A stretch of 64,000 bases of DNA from Dipodascopsis uninucleata var. uninucleata (Eukaryota; Ascomycota; Lipomycetes; Lipomycetales; Lipomycetaceae), in assembly GCA_030568195.1 (NCBI GenBank), contig JAJLTO010000001.1:868001-932000 (forward strand), in the 5' to 3' direction. Positions 23,840 to 34,672 of this stretch are shown here, piece after piece. How positions within the stretch are numbered: the stretch's first letter is position 1; the number at the start of each line of letters is the position of its first letter. Position numbers and translations under genes: made by a program. Under the pieces are notes generated by a model. That model did not search any database. It was not told where the DNA came from and worked only from the letters and a program-made list of their open reading frames with translations.

Positions 23840-25032
23840 CTATTTTGGATCTAGCATGTGACCCATTCGTTCAATCTGTTACTCGTTAGTTTGCTGCGTC
23901 TGATCTGATTAACTAGTTGAGAAATAATTGAGAAACATACCTTGGCTTTCAGATATCCTTCGATTTCTTTGCTTCTTATACCACCAGAATCTTTGCGCCA
24001 TGCTATTGGAATCATTGGTACTCGTTCCATTACCTTTATTTCTTTATTTCTGCCCTCTACAGCGGCAATTTTGTCAGGATTGTTAGTCAATAGTCTAATC
24101 GTATCCAATCCGAGGTCCAGTAGAATTGCTGTTGCCAAACTGTAAGATCGGCCATCAGCAGGATGTCTTAACAAGATATTAGCAGTAACAGTGTCGGCAC
24201 CAAGGTCTTGAAGATTGTATGCTCTATTCAATTCAATATTAGAATATATTCTCACAGAATATGGGTTTAACTTGCTCCGCAAGTGAGAACACTTACTTCA
24301 GCTTCTCCCCCAAGCCTATACCTCGACCCTCCTGTCTCAGGTATACTACTACACCATCTTGCTCTTTGCCCATCAGTCTAGCCGCCTCATCCAACTGTTC
24401 GCCGCAATCGCATCTAGCTGACCAGGCAGTTTCACCAGTATAGCATTCGGAATGGATTCTCACTAAAGTAGGTTCTACGCCAAAGAGTTAGATATTAATA
24501 TCTGCACATCCTTCATAAATATGGAAAGCAAGTGAATCTTACCACTGATTTTTGTATTCTCAATGGTGTGCGTCTCTGCGTTTGCGTCTTCTTTACTAGT
24601 CTTTCGTCCAGGATAGAGTCGCCCCACATAGGCACCTCGAATCATTCTGTCCATTTCAGTTTCTCCTTCGCGCGCACGGTCTAGGCTTTTACTTCTTATT
24701 TTGTTACCGAAAACAATCGCTAAATGTTCCTTTTCGTCGACATTATTCTTGTAAAGATGTAGAAATATTTCGGTACCATTCGTTGTTGGAATTCGTGCTC
24801 TGACTACACACTCGACTTCTGGCAGCTTCTCTGGAAGTCCCTTGGATGGTTCAGGCGTCGATGTAACAGGAACTGGCTGAGGTGTATTCGCTACACTCAC
24901 AGGCGCTGTAAAAGCAGGAGAGATAATACTCTGAGGAACAGACAAATCGAGGCTAGGTGGTTCATCGCCCACTGCCTTCACTACCTGTGGAGAGAGTCGA
25001 GGAGAGACAAATGATGGAAATTCACCTGACAT
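23840..25032 (-). CDS. RIB1: GTP cyclohydrolase II
   Basis: First committed step of riboflavin synthesis: GTP to 2,5-diamino-6-ribosylamino-pyrimidinone phosphate, formate and pyrophosphate. Four exons (minus): 25032-24543, 24474-24297, 24223-23941 and 23875-23840, for 328 residues. The N-terminal about 75 residues are Pro/Ser-rich and poorly conserved. The catalytic domain has the zinc ligands in [18 protein letters not shown] and the GTP-loop [14 protein letters not shown], joined over an intron to [15 protein letters not shown]. It also has LLTNNPDK and ends [12 protein letters not shown]. Motifs are complete and splicing restores a continuous family alignment. It is convergent with RPL36. 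No other riboflavin gene is in the window. Confidence 0.96.
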
Positions 25033-26331
25033 TATATGGCCGATATTGAAGTTTCACGCTTTTCAATAAATCTAAATATTATTTATAGTCGTTCAGTATC
25101 GATTTCTCCCCTCAATAAATCATGAAACTTGTCGTGGTCACTTGAAAATAAAAGAGTTGCTGGCTTAATAATGTGGATAGACATATATAATCCAGGTATA
25201 TAAAGTATCCTCGTTATCCTGTGGCGGATATTTACTGGCATTGAATAATCCCAACTATAATCTGACAAATACACAGTTTTTGTATTCGACTGTCATTACT
25301 TGGTCGGGCATACGAAAAAAAAAACCAACACGTTTTAGTCTCTTTGAAAGATCACTTGCTTTGGGCTGATGACCAATTTTACCAAATTACTATTACTCTT
25401 TTATTAAGACAGTATGGGCATTCTTGCTGTTGCACTTGTTAAATAGACAAGACCTCGGAGATTTCATATCCAGTAATTTTCCCTATTAAAACTAAAGCTT
25501 ACTAATATATCCCATTTTCATAAATAATGAAGAGTAGACGATTCATGAGTATTTATGACACAATATCGTTAACTAGACAATGTCCTTAATCTATTCAAGG
25601 ACAGTATCTGGCAAATACACATATTGAATTCGATTATGGTATGCAGCTAGTAAATCGCTATGTTCTCCTGTTGCAGATAGGATCCAGAATATCTTTTGTT
25701 AGTCAATGAATTTTAGCCATAGGCGCTTGTTATTTAGGTTAACGAGCTAATACTATATCCACTTACGCCATAAATAAATAGCACGGAACCAATATATTAA
25801 TCTCGAACTGAACATCCTGCTCCGATAGGCTACAGTAAGGTAAATCTCTCTCGAAAACATTACAAAACTTGTAAAGAAAACTGCCGAGCAGAATCTGATT
25901 CGGATAAAGTGACATACTTTGCATATCTAAGATTGCTTACATAGTTATTACTTAGCTGATTCATTGCATGTAAGTATTGATTAGGAAATTGATGAAAGGA
26001 TGCATAGATGCTCAAGATTAGCCAAGAAAATGTTGGTTGCTACGAATTCTAGAAAGATTTGTAGTTCATGACAGCTCAAATAGTTTGCTTCGCACCGACT
26101 TTTGTTATGTATTTAATATCAACTGAGAAGTCAACTAGAGCTGATTGGTAGATCTATCTTTCAATTCTCTGATAGAAATATAGCTATCATAAGCTTACGA
26201 ATTTCTAAAGAATTAGAGGATACTGTGGGATAGTGCGATTTTTTTTTACTGTAAAGGTACTAATTATGAAATTGAGTAGATTTTTTTCGTCAGTTAACTC
26301 ATTATATTCTCCATATTAGCAGAACTGCAAA
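25033..26331. other. Intergenic, 1.3 kb, no gene recognised
   Basis: Divergent spacer between RIB1 (minus) and MIC10 (plus). Short unrelated open frames only. Several T-rich tracts lie near 26240-26290, just upstream of MIC10. Confidence 0.5.
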
Positions 26332-26670
26332 ATGTCGTCTATCACAAAGAAGAGCGCGTCAGAACAGCTGCTGAACGATAAGGTATGTGCGGATGTGACA
26401 ACTTGAAGAAATGATCATTGGACTGTGGAACGCATTTTATATTAATATACTAATATTTTTATGAAACTACAGTGGGATGTTGTTATTTCAAATACATTGG
26501 TGAAGACTGCTTTAGGATTCGGATTCGGAGTTGTCGCTTCTGTCCTTTTCTTTAGACGACGCGCTTTTCCTGTTTGGCTCGGCATTGGCTTCGGGGCTGG
26601 TAGAGGATATGCGGAGGGTGATGCTATTTTTCGTGGAGGGGATGCTGGTGTCAGAATCATTAATCCATGA
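26332..26670 (+). CDS. MIC10: MICOS subunit Mic10
   Basis: Small inner-mitochondrial-membrane protein that bends membrane at crista junctions. Two exons, 26332-26382 and 26473-26670, give 82 residues. The first exon encodes [17 protein letters not shown] and joins [12 protein letters not shown]. Two hydrophobic helices carry the oligomerisation glycine motifs typical of Mic10: GFGFGVVAS in the first and [13 protein letters not shown] in the second. A positive loop FRRRAFP lies between them. Size, topology and motifs fit well. The exon 2 frame alone would miss the N-terminal 17 residues. Confidence 0.93.
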
Positions 26671-27188
26671 TATGCTATAATATCAAACATACATACACAT
26701 ATACATACGTTAATATATGTATAGGCAATTATTTCTTTTCTTCATTGCTAGTTCTATTGGTGTGAAAGCCGTACAAAAATAAGGCATGTTTTGATGCAGT
26801 CTACAATGCAAGAGATAATACTAATGTAGGATAAAATTAAGAAGTATTCACGCTTACTCTTTAAATTAATATACTTCTTAAAACCGAATATAGAATACGT
26901 AATTATTCGAGTCTCTACTTTAATATTAATGATTTTAGATATATATTTTATAATCTTCGTCATTCTACAAATTTATGTTATAATAAATACGTAGATTTCA
27001 CTTCCACTTTCAAACGTCTTTCAAAGAAGTGGTCCAGATTAGAATTAAAAGCGATTGATATTGAATACGAACGCTTACAGAAGTTTTACATGCATATATC
27101 ATATATTAACTTTTTTATATATCCAAGTGGCACCACACCTTAATTAATCTAGTGATACATAAAAGCTGCCTTTTTTAATAAAACTCGC
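26671..27188. other. Convergent spacer MIC10/RPL5
   Basis: About 520 bp of very AT-rich sequence with tandem ATAC/ACAT steps just after MIC10 (about 26686-26725). No supported gene. It probably serves as the 3' region of both flanking genes. Confidence 0.45.
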
Positions 27189-28170
27189 CTACTCTTCATC
27201 TTCCTCAGCGGTCGCTCCGTTGACGAGAGACTGAACCTTAGCAGCACGCTTAGCAAGACGCTCTTCGGTGGTAAGTTTAACTTGCTTATACTTCTTAGAC
27301 TCAGCAGCATATTCCTCCTTGGACTTCTTCTGAGTAGGCTTTGGTGACGGATCCTCACGAATCTTCTGATGAGCCTCAAGATAAATGTCTTCAATTCCAT
27401 CCGGCTCAATTTCATCGTCAATGTATCCCTTAAAAACATTTCGGTACTTCTCCTCATCATCATCAGCAAGAGTTTCCATATACTCAGCAACGTGTCCACC
27501 AACAATGTATTTTCTCAAAACCTCTGCATCAAGTTCCTTGCCTTCAATGTCGAATCCAGGGTAGCGCTTCTCACTGTGTGGAACATAGAGACCACCGTCG
27601 GAGGCGCCCTTAAGAACACCAAAGACGCGAGCGCCAGTAGTAGTACGATGAAGACCAACATCAAGGAAAACCTTGAATGGACGTGGTCCATCCTCAGTAG
27701 CCTCAGTGAGAGAGAATTCACCATCAGCCTCCTCAACACCAGGGTAGATCTCATCAAGCTTGAGCTTCTGTAGAGCACGTCGAGCAACCAAAAGACCAAC
27801 AGCATACGCGGCAGACCAGTTAGTCAAGCCATGGCTGATACCATAGTTAGGAAGCTCATGAGCATAAGCGGCAGTAAAAACAACATCACCAGTAATCTGA
27901 GAGGAAACAATCTGAGCAATTATATCCTTGTTGGTGAAGCGAACAACTAATCTATACTTAGGACTGTTGTACTTAGCCTTGTGCTGAGTGATCAAACGCT
28001 TACGAGCATAGTAATCAGTCTTTCCTTCCCGTCTTCGACGGTAGGGAGTCTGATATCTAGAAAAGTATTGGGGAGTCTTGACAAGCTTCTATATTAGACG
28101 TTCTGTTAGTATTCTCGTGCCATCTATTACTCTATTTACTATCATTCATTATACTTACGGTGAACGGCAT
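27189..28170 (-). CDS. RPL5: 60S ribosomal protein uL18 (L5)
   Basis: Binds 5S rRNA with uL5 and forms part of the central protuberance. Two exons (minus): 28170-28159 and 28088-27189, for 303 residues. The first exon is just ATG CCG TTC ACC (MPFT), joining KLVKTPQYFSRYQTPYRRR. Conserved blocks are REGKTDYYARKRL, YNSPKYRLVVRFTNKDI, YGISHGLTNWSAAY and VFLDVGLHRTTTGARVFG, and the tail is acidic (AEEDEE). Frequent use of a few favoured codons (for example GTC, AAG, GTT) fits high expression. The length is as usual (about 297-303). Confidence 0.97.
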
Positions 28171-28701
28171 TGTGAACCTATATCGAAATCTGCGACACCG
28201 AAAAAGTCTTGGGTTTGAACAATTCTCTATTTCAAATTCAAGATGGCTTTACCAAATCAATAGTTTGTGAAGTGGTTGTGTCTCAATGAGCTTACTCACA
28301 GTAACAAAGAAAAGCAGTCACGGCGGCTCGTTAAATAGATAGCAGTTGGCTACTTAGCCCTATTTGCATTTCGAGAGAAGAAGTAACCCTACACGTCCAC
28401 AATCTCAGGTTTTTGTTAATTACCCTAACATGCAGTACATTATTTATGTATACAATTTAAATATATGGAATAAACATTTGCTATATTAGAAAGAATAGAC
28501 AAAATTTACACAGAATCTCTCAAAAGGTATCATAATCAAATATAACACAAATCTAAACGGTTACATCCATGGCATAGCAGCTAGTGTGTGTCATTGGTAT
28601 TGAAGGAAGACTCTTACTTACTAATAAGAGGAGTTACAAGGAAATCTTCGCCTACCAATCTGTTAAGAGAAGAATATGAAAATAAACAGCTATTGTAGAT
28701 A
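28171..28701. other. Spacer upstream of RPL5
   Basis: About 530 bp holding the RPL5 promoter side and the 3' region of the BRCT-like gene. It contains AACCCTA-like and pyrimidine-rich segments (28380-28430) of the kind found upstream of ribosomal protein genes, but no element can be assigned with confidence. Confidence 0.4.
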
Positions 28702-29972
28702 TCATAAAATTTCCCGCTTTATTTTGGGATAATTTGGATATTTCAGCGCAGGGGATGAGTGTCGTGTTCTATACACTCTTTCACGTTTTATTCTCTTCAT
28801 TGGAGATGCCTCACTTGCGGTCGTTGGTATAATTAAACTATCATCAGATTGCCCTCTTTTTATTCTTTTTACTTCTGACGGTACATTTTGTGTCATTACC
28901 AGACCATCCGGCTTGCTGATTGACGGTGTCGGCGACATGATATGGCATTCTTCTTTGGATACAGAACAGAAATCTTTATCATTTCTTTGCCATACGCTAT
29001 CGGGTGATTCTGCTACTAATGTAATGTCCGCTTCTGTCTCTAAGTCATCATGTGAAAGCGAAGTGGACCCCTTCTTGGATCCTGTGGTATTCTCCATTTC
29101 ACGGATTCCTACGGTCATTTGGTCTTCGATATTTTGTTCATCATTGAAAGACGGGACTATTTCATCCAAGGTATTTACATCGTCTAGGGTCTTACCTGCT
29201 GGCTGATCATAAGATATCAAGTCATCTTTTCTATGGTATCTTTTAGCGTTAGAACCGTTGTTAACTGCATTAGCTTCAGAAGAGTCGCATCGAACCCCTA
29301 TCGCGTAAGAGTTATTCACTGGCTGAATCACTGGCCACCTAACTAAGTTCATGTAGTATCCCATCATATAGTTGTAGAACTTTGAGTGAGATAACCGATA
29401 ATCAATTGGAGCACGTCTCGCCTGAAGATGCTTTGAAGATGGTTCATGACAAGGATCTATATTTGAAGAGTATCTTAGCTAAAAATGATATGATGGCATT
29501 GATGTAGCGTAACAAAATAGAACCAACCTATACGATCAGGCCAGAGAGCCCACTGGTTTCCTGAAGCGAGTTTGTTTAATTTAATAGACTCGACAATCCA
29601 TTCTGGATCAAAAGGTATCATTCTATTCGTTGTCAGTATATATAGCACAAGACAGAAAACTTTGTACAATACTGCTTACCGGATATCAATATATGATCTC
29701 GCATTCCATTGTTCTTCTTCAACAAATAAATAGTGCGCCTTGTTCGCAACCTCTAGCCAGTCACTACTGCCTGAAGCAAGTGTGTTTCCAGAATTGTCAT
29801 CTCTATCCTGTACGTTGTTTGATAAGAGACCTGGAAGATGCAGCGTGGTACCTCCACGTTCTGTCCATAGTCGCTCATAAAATAAAGCAGATAATGATGA
29901 TCCAAACACAGCAACTCTACCGCGAAATAGATTTCTGTTCGGAATCTCTGCAGATATTAGATTTTTAACCAT
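28702..29972 (-). CDS. BRCT-like domain protein, unidentified
   Basis: Three exons (minus): 29972-29680, 29622-29528 (or to 29534) and 29456-28702, about 380 residues. Residues about 14-140 look like a BRCT module: LFRGRVAVFG strand, helix, GG turn (ERGGTTLHL), AHYLFV strand, and FDPEWIVESIKLNKL with the conserved Trp of the last helix. A 40-residue insert lies in the middle. The rest is polar and disordered, ending in three basic KRIKR/KIKRE motifs. The second splice donor is uncertain (GTATAG or GTTGGT); both keep the frame with the acceptor at 29457. No FHA, Myb or ligase domain was found, so Nbs1, Rap1 and ligase IV were considered but not supported. A nuclear DNA-repair or chromatin role is only an inference from BRCT. 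Confidence 0.6.
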
Positions 29973-31402
29973 TATTATGTGTTGTATAATTGAGAGGTAG
30001 CTTTCGGTACAGACGAATCATGAAAAGGCGTAAGCGTGGACGTGAAAATAGGGAATTATGGTCACGTATTCAGCAGATATATTCAGAAACATGTACGTTC
30101 AAACTCGTGGCAAAAGACGCGTAAAAAATGAAAAATGTATATCACGTGATTTATAGACGAATTTGCTTGCGGTCTTACTTACTCTACTATCTGTAATTGT
30201 GGTCACGCAAGTTTCCCGAGGTTGCATTTGGCGGGACTTGCGGTCAAAGACGTCGCGTACAGAACTCGCGCCTGGAGCAACTATTGTTGATCCAACTTTC
30301 CTGTCCCCTATACCATGCAGCGGCATCTGATCCAGCACGACAGGCTATATGGGAGGAGGTAACTGCCGTCTATACTGCCGTCGAGAACTCGAAAATGCAG
30401 ATCGTCAGTCAAAATAGCTACTTACAGCGATCTAAGTAAACTCAGAAGAGTGAACTTTAGATGTCTACGAATACATCTCGTGCTGCTATTGGAACCTACT
30501 TCACGGCCTAATCCTATCCTAAAGGTGGGCTCGAAGTCATGCATTCAAATTACTGCCACCGTCATCTGAAAAAACTGGCAATAGATTCCGAAGCTAATTG
30601 CGCCTTTAGTTCATTATGACACGCAACACTCTATTCTAGCACAACGTAGACCGACAGCATTCAAAGGCAAGGGCTATTGCTCTCAGGTGTGTGTCATACA
30701 TACTCTACATATGCCGTTTTGGGAATGATCTCCGTCGGTTAAGGGTAATTCCCGTCATTAACAAAGCTCAGTTTACTTTTGACTTTATGACCGGGGACGT
30801 TAGACACTTCCGGTAGATACAAGAGTAAAAGGTGGTAGAATGGACGTGCCTATACTACGATTTTTCGTTACTAGTTACTAGTTACTTCTGTAATACTATC
30901 ACCGAGAGCTGACGAAAATTTCTGAGAAACGCATTTCGAGATCTACTGTACGATGTGATAGTAGTAGTCTTAACGAGATCCAACTTGGTCAAGTACATGT
31001 GAAATCAGCTTCCAAGCGCGTCGTAGTGTGCCGTAGAGTTAAGCGTTTCAACAGAGCCTGGATCTTAAAAAGCTAATGCCAATAAGAGTATGCTAGACGA
31101 GGATCGTGCAATTGTGGATCCAAGAATGATCGTCCTCAGTGCCAAATGCACCAAATACAGATTGGGTGCATATGGCTCCTGATGACGTATTGACTTTACA
31201 TTCATACATGTGAAGATGGCGAAGCCGTCAGAAGATACTGTTCAGATGTAGATCTACAAGCTGAGAGAAAATATAAATATGTCCTTTGGTTCCTGAAGAA
31301 CAGCTTTCATCTTATCGTTTTAAACACACACACACACACACACACACTAATATATATATATATATATATTTTACAAAGAAATAATAAGCAAACTAATTCA
31401 TA
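29973..31402. other. Intergenic, 1.4 kb, HSP9 upstream region
   Basis: No supported gene. Open frames at 30099-30338 (minus) and 30197-30439 (plus) overlap each other and match nothing known. A CCCCT (stress-response-element core) occurs near 30305, about 1.1 kb from the HSP9 start. That is far for a functional site, so it is only noted. A composite dinucleotide repeat just before HSP9 is listed separately. Confidence 0.45.
31324..31369. repeat. Composite (AC)12-(AT)10 microsatellite
   Basis: Alternating AC from 31324 to 31347 is followed after two bases by alternating AT from 31350 to 31369, about 35 bp upstream of the HSP9/12 ATG. It sits where the TATA region or 5' leader should be. AC runs can adopt Z-DNA and AT runs melt easily, so length variation here might affect expression (inference). 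Confidence 0.9.
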
Positions 31403-31771
31403 ATGTCTGACACTGGAAGAAAGCCATTTGGTGACAAGGTCTCTGAGTCTGTTAAGCCAGATAGCCAGAAATCTTACGGAGAGCAAGTCAAGGAGAGCGT
31501 CACTGACACTTACGATAAGATGGCACGACGCGTTCAACCAAACGAAAGCAAGAGCACCACCCAGTCTACTGCTGATAGCATGCAGAACAAAGCTGATCAG
31601 TGGAAGGACGAAGGCAACAAGAAATCAGCTGATCTTAACCAGAATGTTGATGAGCATGGCCACTCTTTCGTGGATACTGCTAAACAATACGCATCTGATG
31701 TTCAGAAGCAGGCAAGCGAGGCTTTGAACCATGCCACTGAGTACCTTAACAAGAGCAGCGACACTAAGTAA
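31403..31771 (+). CDS. Hsp9/Hsp12-family stress protein
   Basis: A single-exon frame of 122 residues, highly polar, without cysteine or tryptophan-rich core except one Trp (QWKDEG). It starts MSDTGRKPFGDKVSESVKPDSQKS, which is the family hallmark (SDAGRK.F.DKV.E...PDSQKS). Hsp9/Hsp12 proteins are small amphipathic stress proteins. They are unfolded in water and become helical on membranes, and are strongly induced by heat, osmotic stress and stationary phase. The repeated heptad-like Ala/Gln/Asp segments (AKQYASDVQKQASEAL) fit amphipathic helices. It is slightly longer than the S. cerevisiae protein (109). The microsatellite immediately upstream makes its promoter unusual. Confidence 0.93.
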   Translation: MSDTGRKPFGDKVSESVKPDSQKSYGEQVKESVTDTYDKMARRVQPNESKSTTQSTADSMQNKADQWKDEGNKKSADLNQNVDEHGHSFVDTAKQYASDVQKQASEALNHATEYLNKSSDTK

Positions 31772-32080
31772 GCTGCTCGCTATAGCTTATCGTTAAATAC
31801 GGTCAAGCAGCGAATTTTTTTTTGTTCTTGGGGTGGCCTTTATTTATATTACATCATGCTGCTATTTTACGTACTAAAATGTAAAATTTAAGTAATGGCA
31901 ATATAGTTGTTAAACAAATATTTTATCTCTAGATAATGCAGGAGCGTTTATTACCATCAAAATTATAGCTTCAAGTACCACAGCCACATTATTATATTAC
32001 TATTATCATTATTATTACAGAACCAGCCATAAACCATTGATTTAAGCTATATAAAAAAAGTTCAGATTATGCTTGAGGAG
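31772..32080. other. Spacer, HSP9 3' region
   Basis: About 310 bp, AT-rich, with an ATTATTATTA-like stretch near 31990-32020. No gene. Confidence 0.45.
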
Positions 32081-33734
32081 TCATGCATCTCGAGTGTGCA
32101 TTGTTTGAACTAGCTTCTGCTTCGATTTGTGTTCCAAGCCGGTTGAAAAGGTCTCAGAAAAGAGGGAAGTAGGCCCTGCACCTGCAAATCCGATAAGAAT
32201 TGGCCAACAGTAATCAGTGATTTTGAATAAACTTTTAACCAGAGCAATTCTTCTTGGATCATTGGTTGACAAGCTCTGCAGTAAAGTAACTATTGGAAAA
32301 ATATCCTGTGAGTAGTAGCTAGCTTTCGATGCCAGGCCACGAATGTCATCTGCGTTTTTGACCATCTCGTTGGTAAATATAGCGCCGCAAATGGCTACGC
32401 CAAATGACAAACTCAACGTGCGTAAGAAAGAGAATACTGCAGTAGCAATACCCACATACTTTGGATTAACAGATACTTGAATTGCAATTGCAATCGAAGG
32501 AAACAAAATACGAGTCCCGCTATCAATTGGAATTAGCAAACCGATATCTTGTCCGACGCTGATGCCGATGTTCATAAGCGTCATAATACTACAGCACATC
32601 CGGCTAATATGACATACTTGTAATTTCCCGTCAAATTAATAGCTACTCCAGCCAAATCAACGGCTGGAGCAGTAGTCAATGAAAGAATCAACGTAGAGAC
32701 TCCAGTCTAGAACTGGAGCATAACCCTTTACTGTCATGAACAAAAGGATAACTCAGAGAATTATACCATGCAAAGTGGTAGCTTGGTAATTTGATATGGC
32801 GGTTCGGCTCGCAAGAACATTCACAAGGACACAGGGTTCTGTTGGCACATTCCATTCATACAAACAAAACGTAATGGTTCCCGCAAACCCCAGAACGAGA
32901 GAACAATGATATGAAAAGAATTTCATGAAAACATTGACCCGCCGAGAGTTACGCCAAGAAGCAACGCCGTCATCGATGCGGTGAACTGAGTCAGCCCTAC
33001 CCAGTCAATGCGTCGCATTTTCTTCGAAAATGACCTCTTCTCCAGGGAGAGCTTGAGGGAAATCTGTGTCACGGCCTACCCAATTACGCAGAGAGGAATA
33101 TTGATCCGGAAGATCCATCTCCACAAGCACCAACTGCAAAGCTGCCTCCGATGATAGGACCAACGACTGTACCTATAACCCACGCAATCGAGGACAAACC
33201 GAAGTATTTACCTCGCTCTCGCAGGCGAACCAAATCCGCAATAAGAACTTCAGATAGCGCAATGATCCCATCGCCACCAAATCCCTGAACAGTACAACCA
33301 GCGATCATAAGTTCCGCGGATTTGCTCCATTCTGACATACAGGCGCCAGCAAGGAAGCAAAGAATAGAGAATTGAACGAAAGAGAGTCTGCAGAAGACCA
33401 GAAAATGTTACAATTATAGAGTGCGATTGCGCTACAGTAGATGACAATAGAAATGCTGAACCGAACCAAACACCGTCTATACTAGTACCATGAAGATCCA
33501 TAATGAGATATTCAAGTGCTGACATAACTAACGTTGCTCCAAAGCTGCCATTAAATTAAGAAGCATGAGACAGCCGATAGCAGCAAACAGCTTTTTCGAT
33601 GGCTTAAATTTCTCCGGAGTATCTGCTAAGTAACCTGGTTAGTGTTGAACATTCTGATAATTGTCGATCGGAGACTTATCATATTCAGTTGACTCGGAAT
33701 TACTGATATTATTACTGTCTACCACACTAGCCAT
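32081..33734 (-). pseudogene. Decayed MFS (DHA2/TRI12-like) transporter
   Basis: Pieces of a 12-14-helix drug/siderophore-type MFS transporter lie in order on the minus strand but in different frames. These are an N-terminal MASVVDSNN region; MLLNLMAALE..TLVMSALEYL; DGVWFGSAFLLSSTVAQ; LAGACMSEWSKSAEL; and GGDGIIALSEVLIADLVRLRERGKYFG.....GTVVGPIIGGSFA, which is the family motif C region. WRWIFRINIPLCVIG follows, then a C-terminal block from 32599 to 32081. Passing between blocks needs several frame changes (near 33535, 33410 and 33125, and again between 32600 and 33060) and no splice sites of adequate intron length explain them. One apparent early stop (near 33640) could lie in an intron ending at a CACTAAC...TTAG site. 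Overall it looks broken by at least three or four lesions. Confidence 0.82.
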
Positions 33735-34672
33735 GATTTTATATGAAGTTGAGAATCATCAGATTATAGATTCATCGCGCTCTGCAGTTATATTACACAT
33801 TGCTAGGACCGCGAATACAGCTTATACGTCCATGAGCTCATTAGATCTTGGATACCTATAACGTCATTTCACGGTTCTATTTCAGCCATGTGTGTGACTA
33901 CAGAACGTACATATAGGTTGCCCATTGTTCCAAGTGTACCAGGGAACTAATTGAGCCGAAGAAACGATACAGCTCATCGAACAAGGCATGAAGGAAGAAT
34001 GGAGGAGCACTAGGTACTACTCTAGTTAAATTACCCTAATACATTTAAACTATTTCCGCCTTTTGCATCTCAATCCACTTACTGTAGTCGAGGACCGATG
34101 TTTCCACGTTTGTTTGATCGCTTCGTAGCTTCACAACGCCGCCGTCACTCTTGGAAAGGTGATTTGATACGTGCAAGCCTACTAAGTGCGAAAGCTTAGT
34201 GCTATCAAGACGTCCACAGTATATTGAAGGTACCAAGATCATAGCTTATTTCTGGCTGACGATCACCTCACGCTTAGTAATCAGGGTTCTCCGAGACGTC
34301 ATTATTTGGCACAGACTTTTTGCCAAGAATGACGTATTTAGAGAAATGGCTTAGGTCTCTGAATATTGGACCTGCTTCCAACTGTTATTGATTCTACGTT
34401 AAGAAAATTCGTGGTCGGTATCCTAGAAAAAAGAGTGATATGATTTTGTAGGTGCATATGGCAAATGAATCCTCTTGAACATGTTCTACTGCTATAACTA
34501 CTATTATCATAACCACTACAAATATTATGTAATCTTTATTAACGTGATAATAAACAAATCGTCTCACTAGCTACATTTATTGTACAAGCTCATGTAGAGT
34601 AACAGTCCAAAGTTGTGTCCAAAAATTTTGGAATACTAATATCTGAAATAATGTGCTCTCCATACACCGAAA
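33735..34672. other. Intergenic, 0.94 kb, no gene recognised
   Basis: A 65-codon open frame at 34045-34242 (minus) resembles nothing I know. The stretch adjoins the decayed transporter and may hold further unrecognisable relics. Confidence 0.4.

Noticed and set aside
28702-29972. Nbs1/Xrs2, Rap1 or DNA ligase IV identity for the BRCT-like gene
   Set aside because: No FHA domain, Myb domain or ligase core is encoded in or just upstream of the gene.
30197-30439. 80-codon plus-strand frame upstream of HSP9
   Set aside because: Overlaps an antisense frame of similar length and has no recognisable similarity.
34045-34242. 65-codon minus-strand frame next to the transporter relic
   Set aside because: Too short and not similar to anything recognised; could be chance.
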